DNA of 64,000 nt, from positions 1,514,501 through 1,578,500 of the forward strand of contig NZ_JAGIOR010000001.1 of NCBI RefSeq assembly GCF_017876795.1. Reading direction: 5' to 3'. This stretch comes from Rhizobium leguminosarum. GTDB taxonomy: Bacteria > Pseudomonadota > Alphaproteobacteria > Rhizobiales > Rhizobiaceae. The notes under the pieces are model-generated. The model made no database searches. It saw only the letters and a program-made list of their open reading frames with translations, and had not been told where the DNA came from. Position numbers and translations under genes: made by a program. Positions 16,520 through 24,140 of the stretch are shown piece after piece. The stretch's first letter is position 1. The number at the start of each line of letters is the position of its first letter.

Positions 16520-17329
16520 ATGGGGCCGGATCATCTTCCGCTCGTCGGCATCGAGGTCGCGGCTCCCGCCGCAGCCATGCTCGGCGCCGCCCGCGCGCTC
16601 GGGATCCTGCTGATCTTCCCGATCTTCTCGCTGTTCAGCATCGTCGGCATCCTGCGTTTCGGCCTCGCAATCGGCCTTTCGGCGCCTTCCGTCGCCTTTG
16701 CTTATTCAATGCTGGCTCTCGGAGATACGTCCTGGTTCGACCTTGCCGCCCTCTCGATCAAGGAGCTCTGCTTCGGGGCGCTCATCGGCATGGGGCTCGG
16801 CATCCCTTTCTGGGCGGCCCAGGCGGCAGGCGACATGACCGATGTCTATCGCGGTGCCAATGCCGCCAACCTCTTCGACCAGATCAACGCGCTGGAAACC
16901 GCGCCGCTCGGCTCGCTGATGATGTCGATCGCCCTGGTGATTTTCGTCAGCGCCGGCGGCATCATCGATCTGGTTGCGATCTTCTACAAATCCTTCGAGC
17001 TCTGGCCGCTCTTCAAGCTCGCGCCCACTATCCCCGCCGATCCGCTCGACATGATATCAGGTGTTTTCGGACGGCTGTTCAAGGCGGCCGGACTGCTCGC
17101 TGCCCCGTTCATGATCGTCACCTGCGCACTCGAATTGTCGCTGGCCTTCGTCGGCCGCTCGTCGAAACAATTCCCGCTGAATGACAGCCTGCCGGCCATC
17201 AAGAACTTCGCGGTCATGGTCATCCTCGTCGTCTACACGGCCTTCATCTCCAGCTATTTCCACGATCTCTGGATCGATGGATTCAATGAGGTGAAAGCCA
17301 TGCTGGAGGTGACGCATGGCCAAAAATGA
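16520..17329 (+). CDS. rhcT: RhcT, export gate protein (SctT)
   Basis: A 269-residue polytopic FliR/SctT-family protein of normal length. Recognisable blocks are RALGILLIFPIFSLF near the N-terminus, GIPFWAAQAAGDMTDVYRGANAANLFD in the middle and SLPAIKNFAVMVILVVYTAFISSYF at the end. It forms part of the inner-membrane export gate with RhcR and RhcS. The next gene, rhcU, starts 14 bases before its stop. Confidence 0.94.
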   Translation: MGPDHLPLVGIEVAAPAAAMLGAARALGILLIFPIFSLFSIVGILRFGLAIGLSAPSVAFAYSMLALGDTSWFDLAALSIKELCFGALIGMGLGIPFWAAQAAGDMTDVYRGANAANLFDQINALETAPLGSLMMSIALVIFVSAGGIIDLVAIFYKSFELWPLFKLAPTIPADPLDMISGVFGRLFKAAGLLAAPFMIVTCALELSLAFVGRSSKQFPLNDSLPAIKNFAVMVILVVYTAFISSYFHDLWIDGFNEVKAMLEVTHGQK

Positions 17330-18113
17330 CGATACCGAGGAAAAAACCCTGCCGCCGAGCCGGGTGAAACTCGATCGGCTTCGGCGCGAGGGCCAGGTTC
17401 CCCGCTCGAAGGAAATCCTGGTTGCGATCTCCGTCCTCGCCATCGCCGTCTATGTCACCTGGGGCTTGCCTGATATCCTCGAGGACTTCACTCGCAGTTT
17501 CGATGCCGGTCTACAATCCGTCGGCCGAGCCGACCTCTCCGACGCCGTCACTGTCGGCTTGAGCGAAACCGGCGTGGCGCTGCTCGATCTCATCTGGCTG
17601 CCGCTTGCGATGGGTCTCGCCGCGACCATCCTCGCCTCGATCCTCGACGCGCAGGGGTTTCCCGTATCGTTCAAACATATGAGCTTCGATTTCACCCGGC
17701 TCAATCCGTTCGACGGCATCAAGAGGCTTTTTTCGCTCGCGAGCATCGCCGAGTTCATCAAGGGGCTGGTCAAATTTGTCTTGCTCGCGGCCGCCGGCGG
17801 CGGTGCGATCTTCTATTTCCTCAACAGCATCTTCTGGTCGCCTCTTTGCGGAGAAGCATGTTCGCTCTCCACAGCAGCCCATCTCCTCGGCTCGATCCTC
17901 GTCATTGCCGCCGGCATCATGGTGGCGGCGGCGTTTTTCGATATCCGCATTTCGCGTGCGCTGTTCAGGCACGAACATCGCATGACCAAGACCGAGGCGC
18001 GGCGTGAATACAAGGATACCCAGGGCGACCCCAAGCTGAAATCGGCGCGCCAGCAGATCGGCGCGGAAATGCGCAGCAGCCCGCCACGCTGGCAAGGGCC
18101 AGACCAGAAATAA
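17316..18113 (+). CDS. rhcU: RhcU, export switch protein (SctU), C-terminally truncated
   Basis: A 265-residue FlhB/SctU-family protein. The N-terminal half is canonical: PPSRVKLDRLRREGQVPRSKE, four membrane segments, FDFTRLNPFDGIKRLFS, and the start of the cytoplasmic linker (MTKTEARREYKDTQGDPKLKSARQQIG). It then stops after MRSSPPRWQGPDQK. Family members normally run ~90 residues further and contain the autocleaving NPTH motif that controls substrate switching. No NPTH is found in any frame before the convergent hrpW-like gene, so the domain is truly absent here. The gate could assemble but substrate switching would be doubtful. Confidence 0.92.
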   Translation: MAKNDDTEEKTLPPSRVKLDRLRREGQVPRSKEILVAISVLAIAVYVTWGLPDILEDFTRSFDAGLQSVGRADLSDAVTVGLSETGVALLDLIWLPLAMGLAATILASILDAQGFPVSFKHMSFDFTRLNPFDGIKRLFSLASIAEFIKGLVKFVLLAAAGGGAIFYFLNSIFWSPLCGEACSLSTAAHLLGSILVIAAGIMVAAAFFDIRISRALFRHEHRMTKTEARREYKDTQGDPKLKSARQQIGAEMRSSPPRWQGPDQK

Positions 18114-18170
18114 AAAAGCGGAAGCTTGAGGCGCCTGCTCGATCTTCACTATTGCGTTCCGGTGGACGTC

Positions 18171-19085
18171 TCAGACGCCCGATTGCTTGTCACCGACACG
18201 CGTCCAGTTCTTCACATTGTCCAGCGTGATATCGGAGAGGAACTTTACGCTGGCAAGCGAGCTGTCGGTGCCGAAGACGTTGCTGCCGTTGGAGAACGCG
18301 CCGCCATCGATGGTGACGTCGGCGTCGATCTGCTTGCCGCCATTGGTGCGCACAAGCGAGGTGAAGCCGTCAGCGACGAAATCCTTCAGATAGAAATGCG
18401 TATCGGCATTGATTTGGAAGATCTTGTCCGTTGCGCCCTTGGCCGAGCCGCCGAGAATGGTGACGTCGCCGGCACTTTTGACCGTCAGCGCATCCTCGCC
18501 GACATTCTGCCAATTGACGTTTTCGAGCGTCGCGCCGCCATAGACGTGGATTCCGTCGGCGCCGTTCTCGCCGAGATCGACATTCTTGAGTATCGCGCCG
18601 TTCTTGAGAATGAACAGCGGCGATTGGGTTTCGGACTGGCCGCCATCGCCGAGCTTGGAAGCGGCCGTATAGGTCGCGCCCTTGCCGTCGAACACGCCGC
18701 CATCCACGACGATCGGCTCGCTGATGACATCGCCTTTATTCGAGAGGTCGGGCTTTTCCGTCGTGGTCTGCAAAGTCGTGGCCTGTTTCTCGTCGGATGG
18801 ATCCATCTTCCTGGAGTCGGACTGCCAGTTGATGTGCTTGCGCAGCACGTGCTTGGCATCGGAATCCACGCCGCTTTCCGACGTTTCCCGCGACTTCGGC
18901 ACATAGGAAGTCAGCATCGGCGGGCTTGAGGAATCTTCGAAGGGCGAGACCTTGCGGGTTCGGCTGGTGGTGAAATCCGTGTCGATCCTGTTGCTGCCGC
19001 CATGGCAACCGGACTCAAGGTCAAAATGGGAGGTTCTGTCAAAGTCTATGGGTCTTTGTCCATCTACGCCATGCACTGCATTCAT
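18171..19085 (-). CDS. hrpW: HrpW-like pectate lyase-domain protein (probable type III substrate)
   Basis: A 304-residue protein whose C-terminal ~185 residues form a PL3-type pectate lyase domain: GGVFDGKGATYTA, GENGADGIHVYGGATLENVNWQNVGEDALTVK and DKIFQINADTHFYLKDF are the usual blocks of this parallel beta-helix family and of HrpW. The ~115-residue N-terminus is hydrophilic and Ser/Asp/Lys-rich with no Sec signal, consistent with type III export. It would act on pectate in plant cell walls during delivery. Its start codon overlaps the rhcV stop (ATGA), so it is co-translated with the secretion apparatus. It converges with rhcU. Confidence 0.85.
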   Translation of the reverse strand: MNAVHGVDGQRPIDFDRTSHFDLESGCHGGSNRIDTDFTTSRTRKVSPFEDSSSPPMLTSYVPKSRETSESGVDSDAKHVLRKHINWQSDSRKMDPSDEKQATTLQTTTEKPDLSNKGDVISEPIVVDGGVFDGKGATYTAASKLGDGGQSETQSPLFILKNGAILKNVDLGENGADGIHVYGGATLENVNWQNVGEDALTVKSAGDVTILGGSAKGATDKIFQINADTHFYLKDFVADGFTSLVRTNGGKQIDADVTIDGGAFSNGSNVFGTDSSLASVKFLSDITLDNVKNWTRVGDKQSGV

Positions 19086-21049
19086 CCCCCTGTTGTCTCT
19101 TCTACTGCACCTGGTCTATGCGCTCGACCTTTGTTTCGATCCGGCAGCATTCCGGATTTCCCGATCTCTCCGACGGTTTCGATCGTTATATCCCTGTCGA
19201 TCTCCTCCGCCGCCAGCACCGGAATGCGGCAGTTGTGTCGGATCATCAGCATCTGGGTGAGCAGGCGCCATTCGCCCGGCACGATGATGACGGGATCGTA
19301 TCCTTGCTCACCGGCGTCCTCGAGAGCCTGTCTGGTTTTCTCGGCCAGCAGCCGCAGTCTTTCGGCGATCTCGATCTTCTCGGTCGCGCCGCCCGCCTCA
19401 TAGGACCGGACGAAGTGATCCCATTCGGCGGGAAGCACCAGCGCCGGCAGCAATCCGCGCCGGTCGAGAAGCCCGAAGGCGATCTGCTTGACCAGTGCGG
19501 CGCGCGCCATTTCGGCCAGGGCATCCGGCGCGTGATCGGTGCCGACGTGCAGCATCACTTCCAGAAGTCCGCGCGGCTGGGAAAGCGTCACGCCGGAATC
19601 CAGCAGGCGCCTGACGACAGCGACCGTCAGCATCAGCGGCACCTGGGTGGCGACATCGATCGCCAGCTTGCCGAAACGCGGTTCGAGGCTGCCCAGCCAT
19701 TGCGCGGCATCGTCAACGTTGAACAGCGCGCCGATGTGGCGGCGGACAATGCGTACGATGTTGTCGGCAATCTGTTCGGCCGTTCGTTCAGGACCGCAGC
19801 TGACGAGGCCGGCAGGCACGTTTTCGACCTGGAGATGGATCAGATCCTCCGCCATGCGGGGATCGGCGTTGAATGTCGGCACCGTCACGGAGACGCCGAC
19901 GGCGCGCGCTGCCATGCGGATACGCCCGTCCAGCATCTCGCCGAGCCTCATTGCCTCAAGCCGCGCCAGCGTTTCCATGGAGACGGTGGCGACGACGGGA
20001 TCGCCATATTTTGTTCTGTCGAGCGGATAGGAATTGGCGCCTTCCACCGCATTCGCCGATCCGGCCGCGGCCGGGCTCACGCGCCGGCGGTGAACCACGA
20101 AGGCAAGTCCGGCCAAGCTGAGGCCGATCGCGCCGAGCACGCCCGTGGGAAATCCCGGAACAAAGCCCGCGCATATCGTCAGCGCCGCCGCAATCGCCAA
20201 TGCGCGGGGTTCCCGGAAGAGTTCGCGGCCGATATCGCTGCCCAGGCTGCCGTTGCCGTCGTCGGACACGCGGGTGACGACGATGCCGGCGGCAACTGCC
20301 ATCAGGATGGACGGGATCTGCGACACCAGGCCGTCGCCGATCGACAGCAGCGTATAGAGATGGGCGGCCTCGGCAAAGCTCAGGCCCTTCTGGAAAATGC
20401 CGATCGCCAGGCCGCCGATGAGATTGACGGCGACGATCACCAGTCCGGCGACCGCATCGCCCTTGATGAAGCGCATCGCGCCGTCCATCGCGCCGAAAAA
20501 TTGGCTCTCCTGTTCGAGGCGCGCCCGGCGCTTCTGCGCCGCATCCGTGCTGATGTGGCCGTTACGCAGGTCGCTGTCGATGGCGAGCTGCTTTCCTGGC
20601 ATGGCGTCGAGGGTGAAACGCGCGCCGACTTCCGCGATACGCTCCGCGCCCTTCGTCACGACGATGAACTGCACCAGCGCCACGATCAGGAAAATGATCA
20701 GGCCGACGACGACATTTCCCGAAACGACGAAATCGCCGAAGGCCATGATGATCTCGCCGGCATCGGCGTCCGCAAGCACGAGCCGCGTGGAGGAAATCGT
20801 CAAGGCCATCCTGAAGAGCGTGCCGATCAGTATGACCGCGGGAAAGGTCGAGATTTCGAGGACGCTCTTCAGATAGGTTGTCGTGATCAGCACCACGAAG
20901 GCGAAGGAAAGATTGAAAGCGATCAGCACATCCAGAACGATCGTCGGCAGCGGCAGCACCAGCATCGTGACGACGGAGGCGAAAAACACCGCAAGCAGCA
21001 TGTCGGTGCGCTGCGCAAGCATGGCGATGGCGGATGACCTTACCTTCAT
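19082..21049 (-). CDS. rhcV: RhcV, major export apparatus protein (SctV)
   Basis: A 655-residue FlhA/SctV-family protein. The N-terminal half has about seven to eight membrane helices with conserved VLDVLIAFNLSFAFVVLITT, LRMALT-type and GDFVVSGNVVVGLIIFLI blocks, and the FHIPEP-like region ERIAEVGARFTLDAMPGKQLAIDSDLR. The C-terminal cytoplasmic domain forms the nonameric ring that docks chaperones. The length is slightly below that of most homologues (about 690). It is transcribed away from the apparatus operon, in line with the SctD-like and pilin genes upstream and hrpW downstream. Confidence 0.94.
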   Translation of the reverse strand: MKVRSSAIAMLAQRTDMLLAVFFASVVTMLVLPLPTIVLDVLIAFNLSFAFVVLITTTYLKSVLEISTFPAVILIGTLFRMALTISSTRLVLADADAGEIIMAFGDFVVSGNVVVGLIIFLIVALVQFIVVTKGAERIAEVGARFTLDAMPGKQLAIDSDLRNGHISTDAAQKRRARLEQESQFFGAMDGAMRFIKGDAVAGLVIVAVNLIGGLAIGIFQKGLSFAEAAHLYTLLSIGDGLVSQIPSILMAVAAGIVVTRVSDDGNGSLGSDIGRELFREPRALAIAAALTICAGFVPGFPTGVLGAIGLSLAGLAFVVHRRRVSPAAAGSANAVEGANSYPLDRTKYGDPVVATVSMETLARLEAMRLGEMLDGRIRMAARAVGVSVTVPTFNADPRMAEDLIHLQVENVPAGLVSCGPERTAEQIADNIVRIVRRHIGALFNVDDAAQWLGSLEPRFGKLAIDVATQVPLMLTVAVVRRLLDSGVTLSQPRGLLEVMLHVGTDHAPDALAEMARAALVKQIAFGLLDRRGLLPALVLPAEWDHFVRSYEAGGATEKIEIAERLRLLAEKTRQALEDAGEQGYDPVIIVPGEWRLLTQMLMIRHNCRIPVLAAEEIDRDITIETVGEIGKSGMLPDRNKGRAHRPGAVEETTGG

Positions 21050-21072
21050 GATCCGGCTCTCGACGCTATCGC

Positions 21073-22041
21073 CTATTCTTGTTCGCTGCTGGAAATTTCG
21101 GCCAGCTTAGGCTCAGCATTCCCCAGGGAGGCAAAATTGACCGCATCGTCCTCGCTGTCGCGGGACACGACCATCTGGTGGTTGCGGATCTCCTTGATCC
21201 GCCAGCCGCTAGGGACGACATCGCCTTCCTCGTAGCGGTGGCCGTCGGAGCCGATGATGAACCTGACGGGCGTATAACCGGCGGCGGCAACGAAGCCGTC
21301 GAGACCGGAGGAGAGGGTCGTGAGATCGACGATGGCGACGGAACTGCGGCGGTTCATCGACGCGATGATGCCGCGTAGCTTGGTCTTGTCGGGCAGGCTG
21401 AGCGGTGGCGATCCCTCGCCGATGCGAATTTCGTCGGCAGTGGCGATGATGCCCAGATCGGGAGAAAGCTGCGCCATGCGCACGGCTTGGCGGATTTCGG
21501 CGGCGATCGCCGTCGATGATGGCGCCGGTTCGGGTGCAGCGGAAACCTTAACGAGCGGGGCCTCATGAGCCGGCGCATCGCTGTTGTAAAGGCCGGCCAG
21601 CAAAAGCATCGCCGCCAGCCCGAGTAGGCCGGCAGCCGCGATCCTGCGCGGCGCGAGCCGCACACGCCCGGCGCCGAGACCTTCGAACTCACAGGTCGTG
21701 CCGTCGAAGGAGATGCTCTGCCTCTTCATAAGGGTCATCGTCCGATCGCGCTCAATCGAACGACCGTCGACCGCCACGTCATCCCGTAGCGCGGTCAACG
21801 ACACCGTGTCGGAGCCGCGGGAGCGCTGCAGACTGATGGCCAAGGCGGGTTCCGGTTTGGCGCCGAGGATGATCAGGTCGCAATCGGCGCTGCCGCCGAC
21901 CACCTGTCGCTCCGTCGTCAACGGCAGAATGGAGCTGCGCCCAGCGCGCGTGATACGCAAAGCCGGTCCGACACTACCTGACGCAGCGTTGCCGGCGGAG
22001 CCTTTAAATGTCGGCGAAGAGGGATCTAAATCTATAGCCAT
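21073..22041 (-). CDS. SctD-like inner-membrane ring protein (YscD/HrpQ type)
   Basis: A 322-residue protein with a cytoplasmic N-terminal part that looks like a small FHA-like domain (about 25-125, with RQVVGGSADCDLIILG), a single membrane helix at about 134-152 (AAAGLLGLAAMLLLAGLY) and a periplasmic C-terminus with small alpha/beta ring-building segments (TAIAAEIRQAV, KLRGIIASMNRRSSVAIVDL, GYTPVRFIIGSDGHRYEEGD). This layout is that of SctD, the outer of the two inner-membrane rings. It lies between the candidate pilin gene and rhcV on the same strand. Confidence 0.8.
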   Translation of the reverse strand: MAIDLDPSSPTFKGSAGNAASGSVGPALRITRAGRSSILPLTTERQVVGGSADCDLIILGAKPEPALAISLQRSRGSDTVSLTALRDDVAVDGRSIERDRTMTLMKRQSISFDGTTCEFEGLGAGRVRLAPRRIAAAGLLGLAAMLLLAGLYNSDAPAHEAPLVKVSAAPEPAPSSTAIAAEIRQAVRMAQLSPDLGIIATADEIRIGEGSPPLSLPDKTKLRGIIASMNRRSSVAIVDLTTLSSGLDGFVAAAGYTPVRFIIGSDGHRYEEGDVVPSGWRIKEIRNHQMVVSRDSEDDAVNFASLGNAEPKLAEISSSEQE

Positions 22042-22094
22042 CTTGTTCCCGAACCGTCCGTCGAGCGGCTTTTATTGTCTTCGAGAGCGGGGAA

Positions 22095-22118
22095 GCGAGA
22101 CGGGCGAACCCGTCTCGC
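22095..22118 (-). terminator. Perfect stem-loop after the candidate pilin gene
   Basis: On the minus strand GCGAGACGGG pairs perfectly with CCCGTCTCGC around a TTCG loop, 11 bases after the small gene's stop codon and ahead of the SctD-like gene. There is no T-run. Such a structure could stabilise the upstream transcript or partly stop transcription, giving more pilin than ring protein. Confidence 0.65.
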
Positions 22119-22129
22119 CATTGCGTTAA

Positions 22130-22297
22130 TCAGCCCGGACCGATCTTCTTGATGGCGTTGGCGACGCCGTTGATCTTGGTGATTTCGGTTGCAACCTGCA
22201 GGCTCTGCGCCGTTGCTTCATTCTGAGCCGACTTGAAGGCGGAAATTGCGGAGCTGATACCCGCGTCAAGTGTAGAAGTACTGGTGCTGGTAGCCAT
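22130..22297 (-). CDS. Candidate type III pilin/needle subunit
   Basis: A 55-residue protein, Ser/Thr-rich at the N-terminus (MATSTSTSTLDAGISSAIS) and helical thereafter, ending in NGVANAIKKIGPG. It has no Cys, Trp or signal peptide. Small size, low-complexity start and a helical C-terminus fit HrpA/NopA-type pilins or needle subunits; no clear family signature is seen, so the call is inference from position (first gene before the SctD-like gene) and composition. The start is supported by a strong AGGAG seven bases upstream. A stem-loop follows the stop. Confidence 0.6.
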   Translation of the reverse strand: MATSTSTSTLDAGISSAISAFKSAQNEATAQSLQVATEITKINGVANAIKKIGPG

Positions 22298-22536
22298 GTC
22301 TTGAACTCCTTGCATGGTTTTGGCGGCCAGAACCTTGCAGAATCCAAAACAGAATTCAATAGCGTATGTTAAAAATTTACAACAAATGCGCGAAATGGAT
22401 ATCAAAGCTGTTGCCCGCGACACGGCGATCTGCAACAATATAGACAGACAGTCTTAATGATCGCGCCATTTCGTATCCATGCCTTCGTTCGATCAAGTTA
22501 CTGGCGGGCGATATCCGAATTGTGAGGTAAGCTCAT
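22298..22536. promoter_or_regulatory. Divergent promoter region, pilin / rhcC1
   Basis: This 239-bp AT-richer gap separates the minus-strand pilin-sctD-rhcV-hrpW run from the plus-strand rhcC1 gene, so it must contain promoters in both directions. It includes the AT stretch GTTAAAAATTTACAACAAA. I could not identify a known hrp, PIP or tts box. Confidence 0.55.
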
Positions 22537-23085
22537 ATGTTTTCGTGTTTTGTTTACATGGCCGCACTCGGACTGCTGGCGGCTTTTCCCTTGTCGGCCA
22601 GAGCCGGCGAGCGGGAGGTACGCCTCGATGTCGTCTCGCTGCCGCTTAGTGATGTCGTCCAGACATTGTCCTTCATGTCCGGCATCCCGGTCACAACCGT
22701 CGGGACGCTCAGCGGCAAGGTCGAGCACTGGTCGGTTCGGGAAAAAGGCGCCAAGGCTTTCATCAAGCTCGGCGATGCCAGCAATCTCTTCGTCGCCTAT
22801 GACGGCAGCCGCATCATCATCGCGCCGAAACAGGAGGTCTCCACCGTTGTCCTCGACCGCGGCGGCCGCAGCTGGAAGACCGAGCAAAGCGCCATACGCG
22901 CGCTGTTTCCGCTGCTGCCGGAGGATGCGCTGCGTGAAGATTCCGCCAGCGGACTGGTTCTGGTGCGGGGGCCGGCCGTGTTCACCAAGGCCGTCGAAGA
23001 CGTGCTGAGCCGGCCGCAGGACGACAGCATTAAAGTCATCAAGGGCGGCCAGCTGGAAATCCTGACGACGAATAATGGCGCCTGA
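22537..23085 (+). CDS. rhcC1: RhcC1, N-terminal secretin half (SctC)
   Basis: A 182-residue exported protein with a signal peptide (hydrophobic core AALGLLAAFPLS, cleavage after ARA at about residue 23). The rest matches the N0/N1 region of type III secretins: LDVVSLPLSDVVQTLSFMSGIPV, VREKGAKAFIKLGDASNLFVAYDGSRIIIAPK. Rhizobial systems split the outer-membrane secretin into RhcC1 and the pore-forming RhcC2; this is the short first half. RhcC2 is not in the window. Confidence 0.85.
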   Translation: MFSCFVYMAALGLLAAFPLSARAGEREVRLDVVSLPLSDVVQTLSFMSGIPVTTVGTLSGKVEHWSVREKGAKAFIKLGDASNLFVAYDGSRIIIAPKQEVSTVVLDRGGRSWKTEQSAIRALFPLLPEDALREDSASGLVLVRGPAVFTKAVEDVLSRPQDDSIKVIKGGQLEILTTNNGA

Positions 23086-23094
23086 GCGGCTGAT

Positions 23095-23532
23095 ATGAAA
23101 GCGCTGAGGTCTCTGAGGCAGCTGCTGGAGATACGTAATCTGCGGGCGGACAATCTTTCCCGCAGCCTCTCCGAGGCGCGGGCGGATGTGGAAAGAGCAC
23201 GGGAAGGGGAGACGAAAGCCTCCGAAGCGCTCGACATCGCCGCCAACCGGGCTGCAGGCAATCCTGTCGTCGACGCATTGCGCAAGGATGGCGTTCTCTC
23301 AGCCGCCGAGCTTCAGGACGCGCTGATGCGACAATCCGTATTGCGCAGCCATGAAGCCGATGCAGGCATATCGCTCGAACAGCGCAAAGCCACGCGGCTG
23401 GCCACGCAAGAGCGGGCGGAGCAAGCCGCCGCCGATTTTTCGCGCGCACAGAAGGCGGTATTGCGCACCGAATTTTCGCTTGAAGCAGCGGAGAAGTTGA
23501 CCCCACGGACTGGGGTCGGTCAAGATCATTGA
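23095..23532 (+). CDS. SctO-like stalk protein (HrpO/YscO type), possibly altered C-terminus
   Basis: A 145-residue, highly charged helical protein: LRQLLEIRNLRADNLSRSLSEARADVERA and LEQRKATRLATQERAEQAAADFSRAQK form long heptad-like stretches typical of SctO/FliJ stalk proteins that couple the ATPase to SctV. It starts nine bases after rhcC1. In many rhizobial clusters this gene lies between rhcN and rhcQ, where here there is none. The last residues (LTPRTGVGQDH) are encoded by a hairpin-containing sequence (23499-23517, arms GACCCCA/TGGGGTC), so the natural end may have been replaced. Confidence 0.6.
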   Translation: MKALRSLRQLLEIRNLRADNLSRSLSEARADVERAREGETKASEALDIAANRAAGNPVVDALRKDGVLSAAELQDALMRQSVLRSHEADAGISLEQRKATRLATQERAEQAAADFSRAQKAVLRTEFSLEAAEKLTPRTGVGQDH

Positions 23533-23593
23533 CGGCCTGATAGAACGGACTTGGCGGCTTCAGACGAGGCGCTGCTGACCGCCGCATACGCAA

Positions 23594-24063
23594 TCAGCGC
23601 GTATGACGGCTGGTCACTCTGATGTAATAACCGTCAGGATCGATCAGGCGAAAGTCACTCAGTCCCCAAGGCTGCAAAGCAAGATCGGAGAGTGGCCAGC
23701 CGCTCGCTTTCGCCGCGCGATAGCTATCCTCAATGTCATTGACGCTGAAGACGATCTCGACACCAAGACCAACTCTCTCGCCGGTTTCGATCCGCAACGG
23801 ATGATCGCTCGAAAGGACGGTTTGCCTATTGATCGCGATGACTGCGTCACCGTTCGTCAGTAATGTATAGTTCGCATTTGCCGGGCCTTGGATTTCAAAG
23901 CCCAGAACCCGCCGGTAGAAATCGAGCGATCTCTCAGGCGCTTCGACAAACAGCTCCAATCTCAACTGCAACGGATTGCCCAGCTGACCGCGCCACCTCA
24001 GGCGGCGCGCTGCTCGCTTCCCTGGATCGCGGCGAGCTTCCAGTCGGCGCCGGGCTTGCGCAC
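23594..24063 (-). CDS. VOC-superfamily (glyoxalase/bleomycin-resistance-like) protein, N-terminus uncertain
   Basis: About 120 residues form one VOC module: LELFVEAPERSLDFYRRVLGFEI, IETGERVGLGVEIVFSVNDIEDSYRAAKASGWP and LSDFRLIDPDGYYIRV. Proteins of this fold bind a metal or a small ligand and act in detoxification or ring-cleavage reactions; the substrate is unknown. The module may start near 23971, at TTG codons before LELFVEAP. Upstream residues up to 24063 are Arg-rich and probably not native, since an IS6-type end (GGCTCTGTCGCAAAC) begins at about 24065. The gene is likely cut at its 5' side by that insertion. Confidence 0.6.
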
Positions 24064-24064
24064 G

Positions 24065-24140
24065 GGCTCTGTCGCAAACTTTTGAAAGGGTTGCAGAAGC
24101 CACTATCACTGGACACAGTTATGCAGCGAGTGCCGCGAAT
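24065..24140 (+). repeat. Solo IS6-type end
   Basis: GGCTCTGTCGCAAACTTTTG is a typical IS6-family terminal repeat with no element body attached; only ~76 bases remain before the next IS6 element starts. It marks a deleted insertion next to the VOC gene. Confidence 0.55.
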
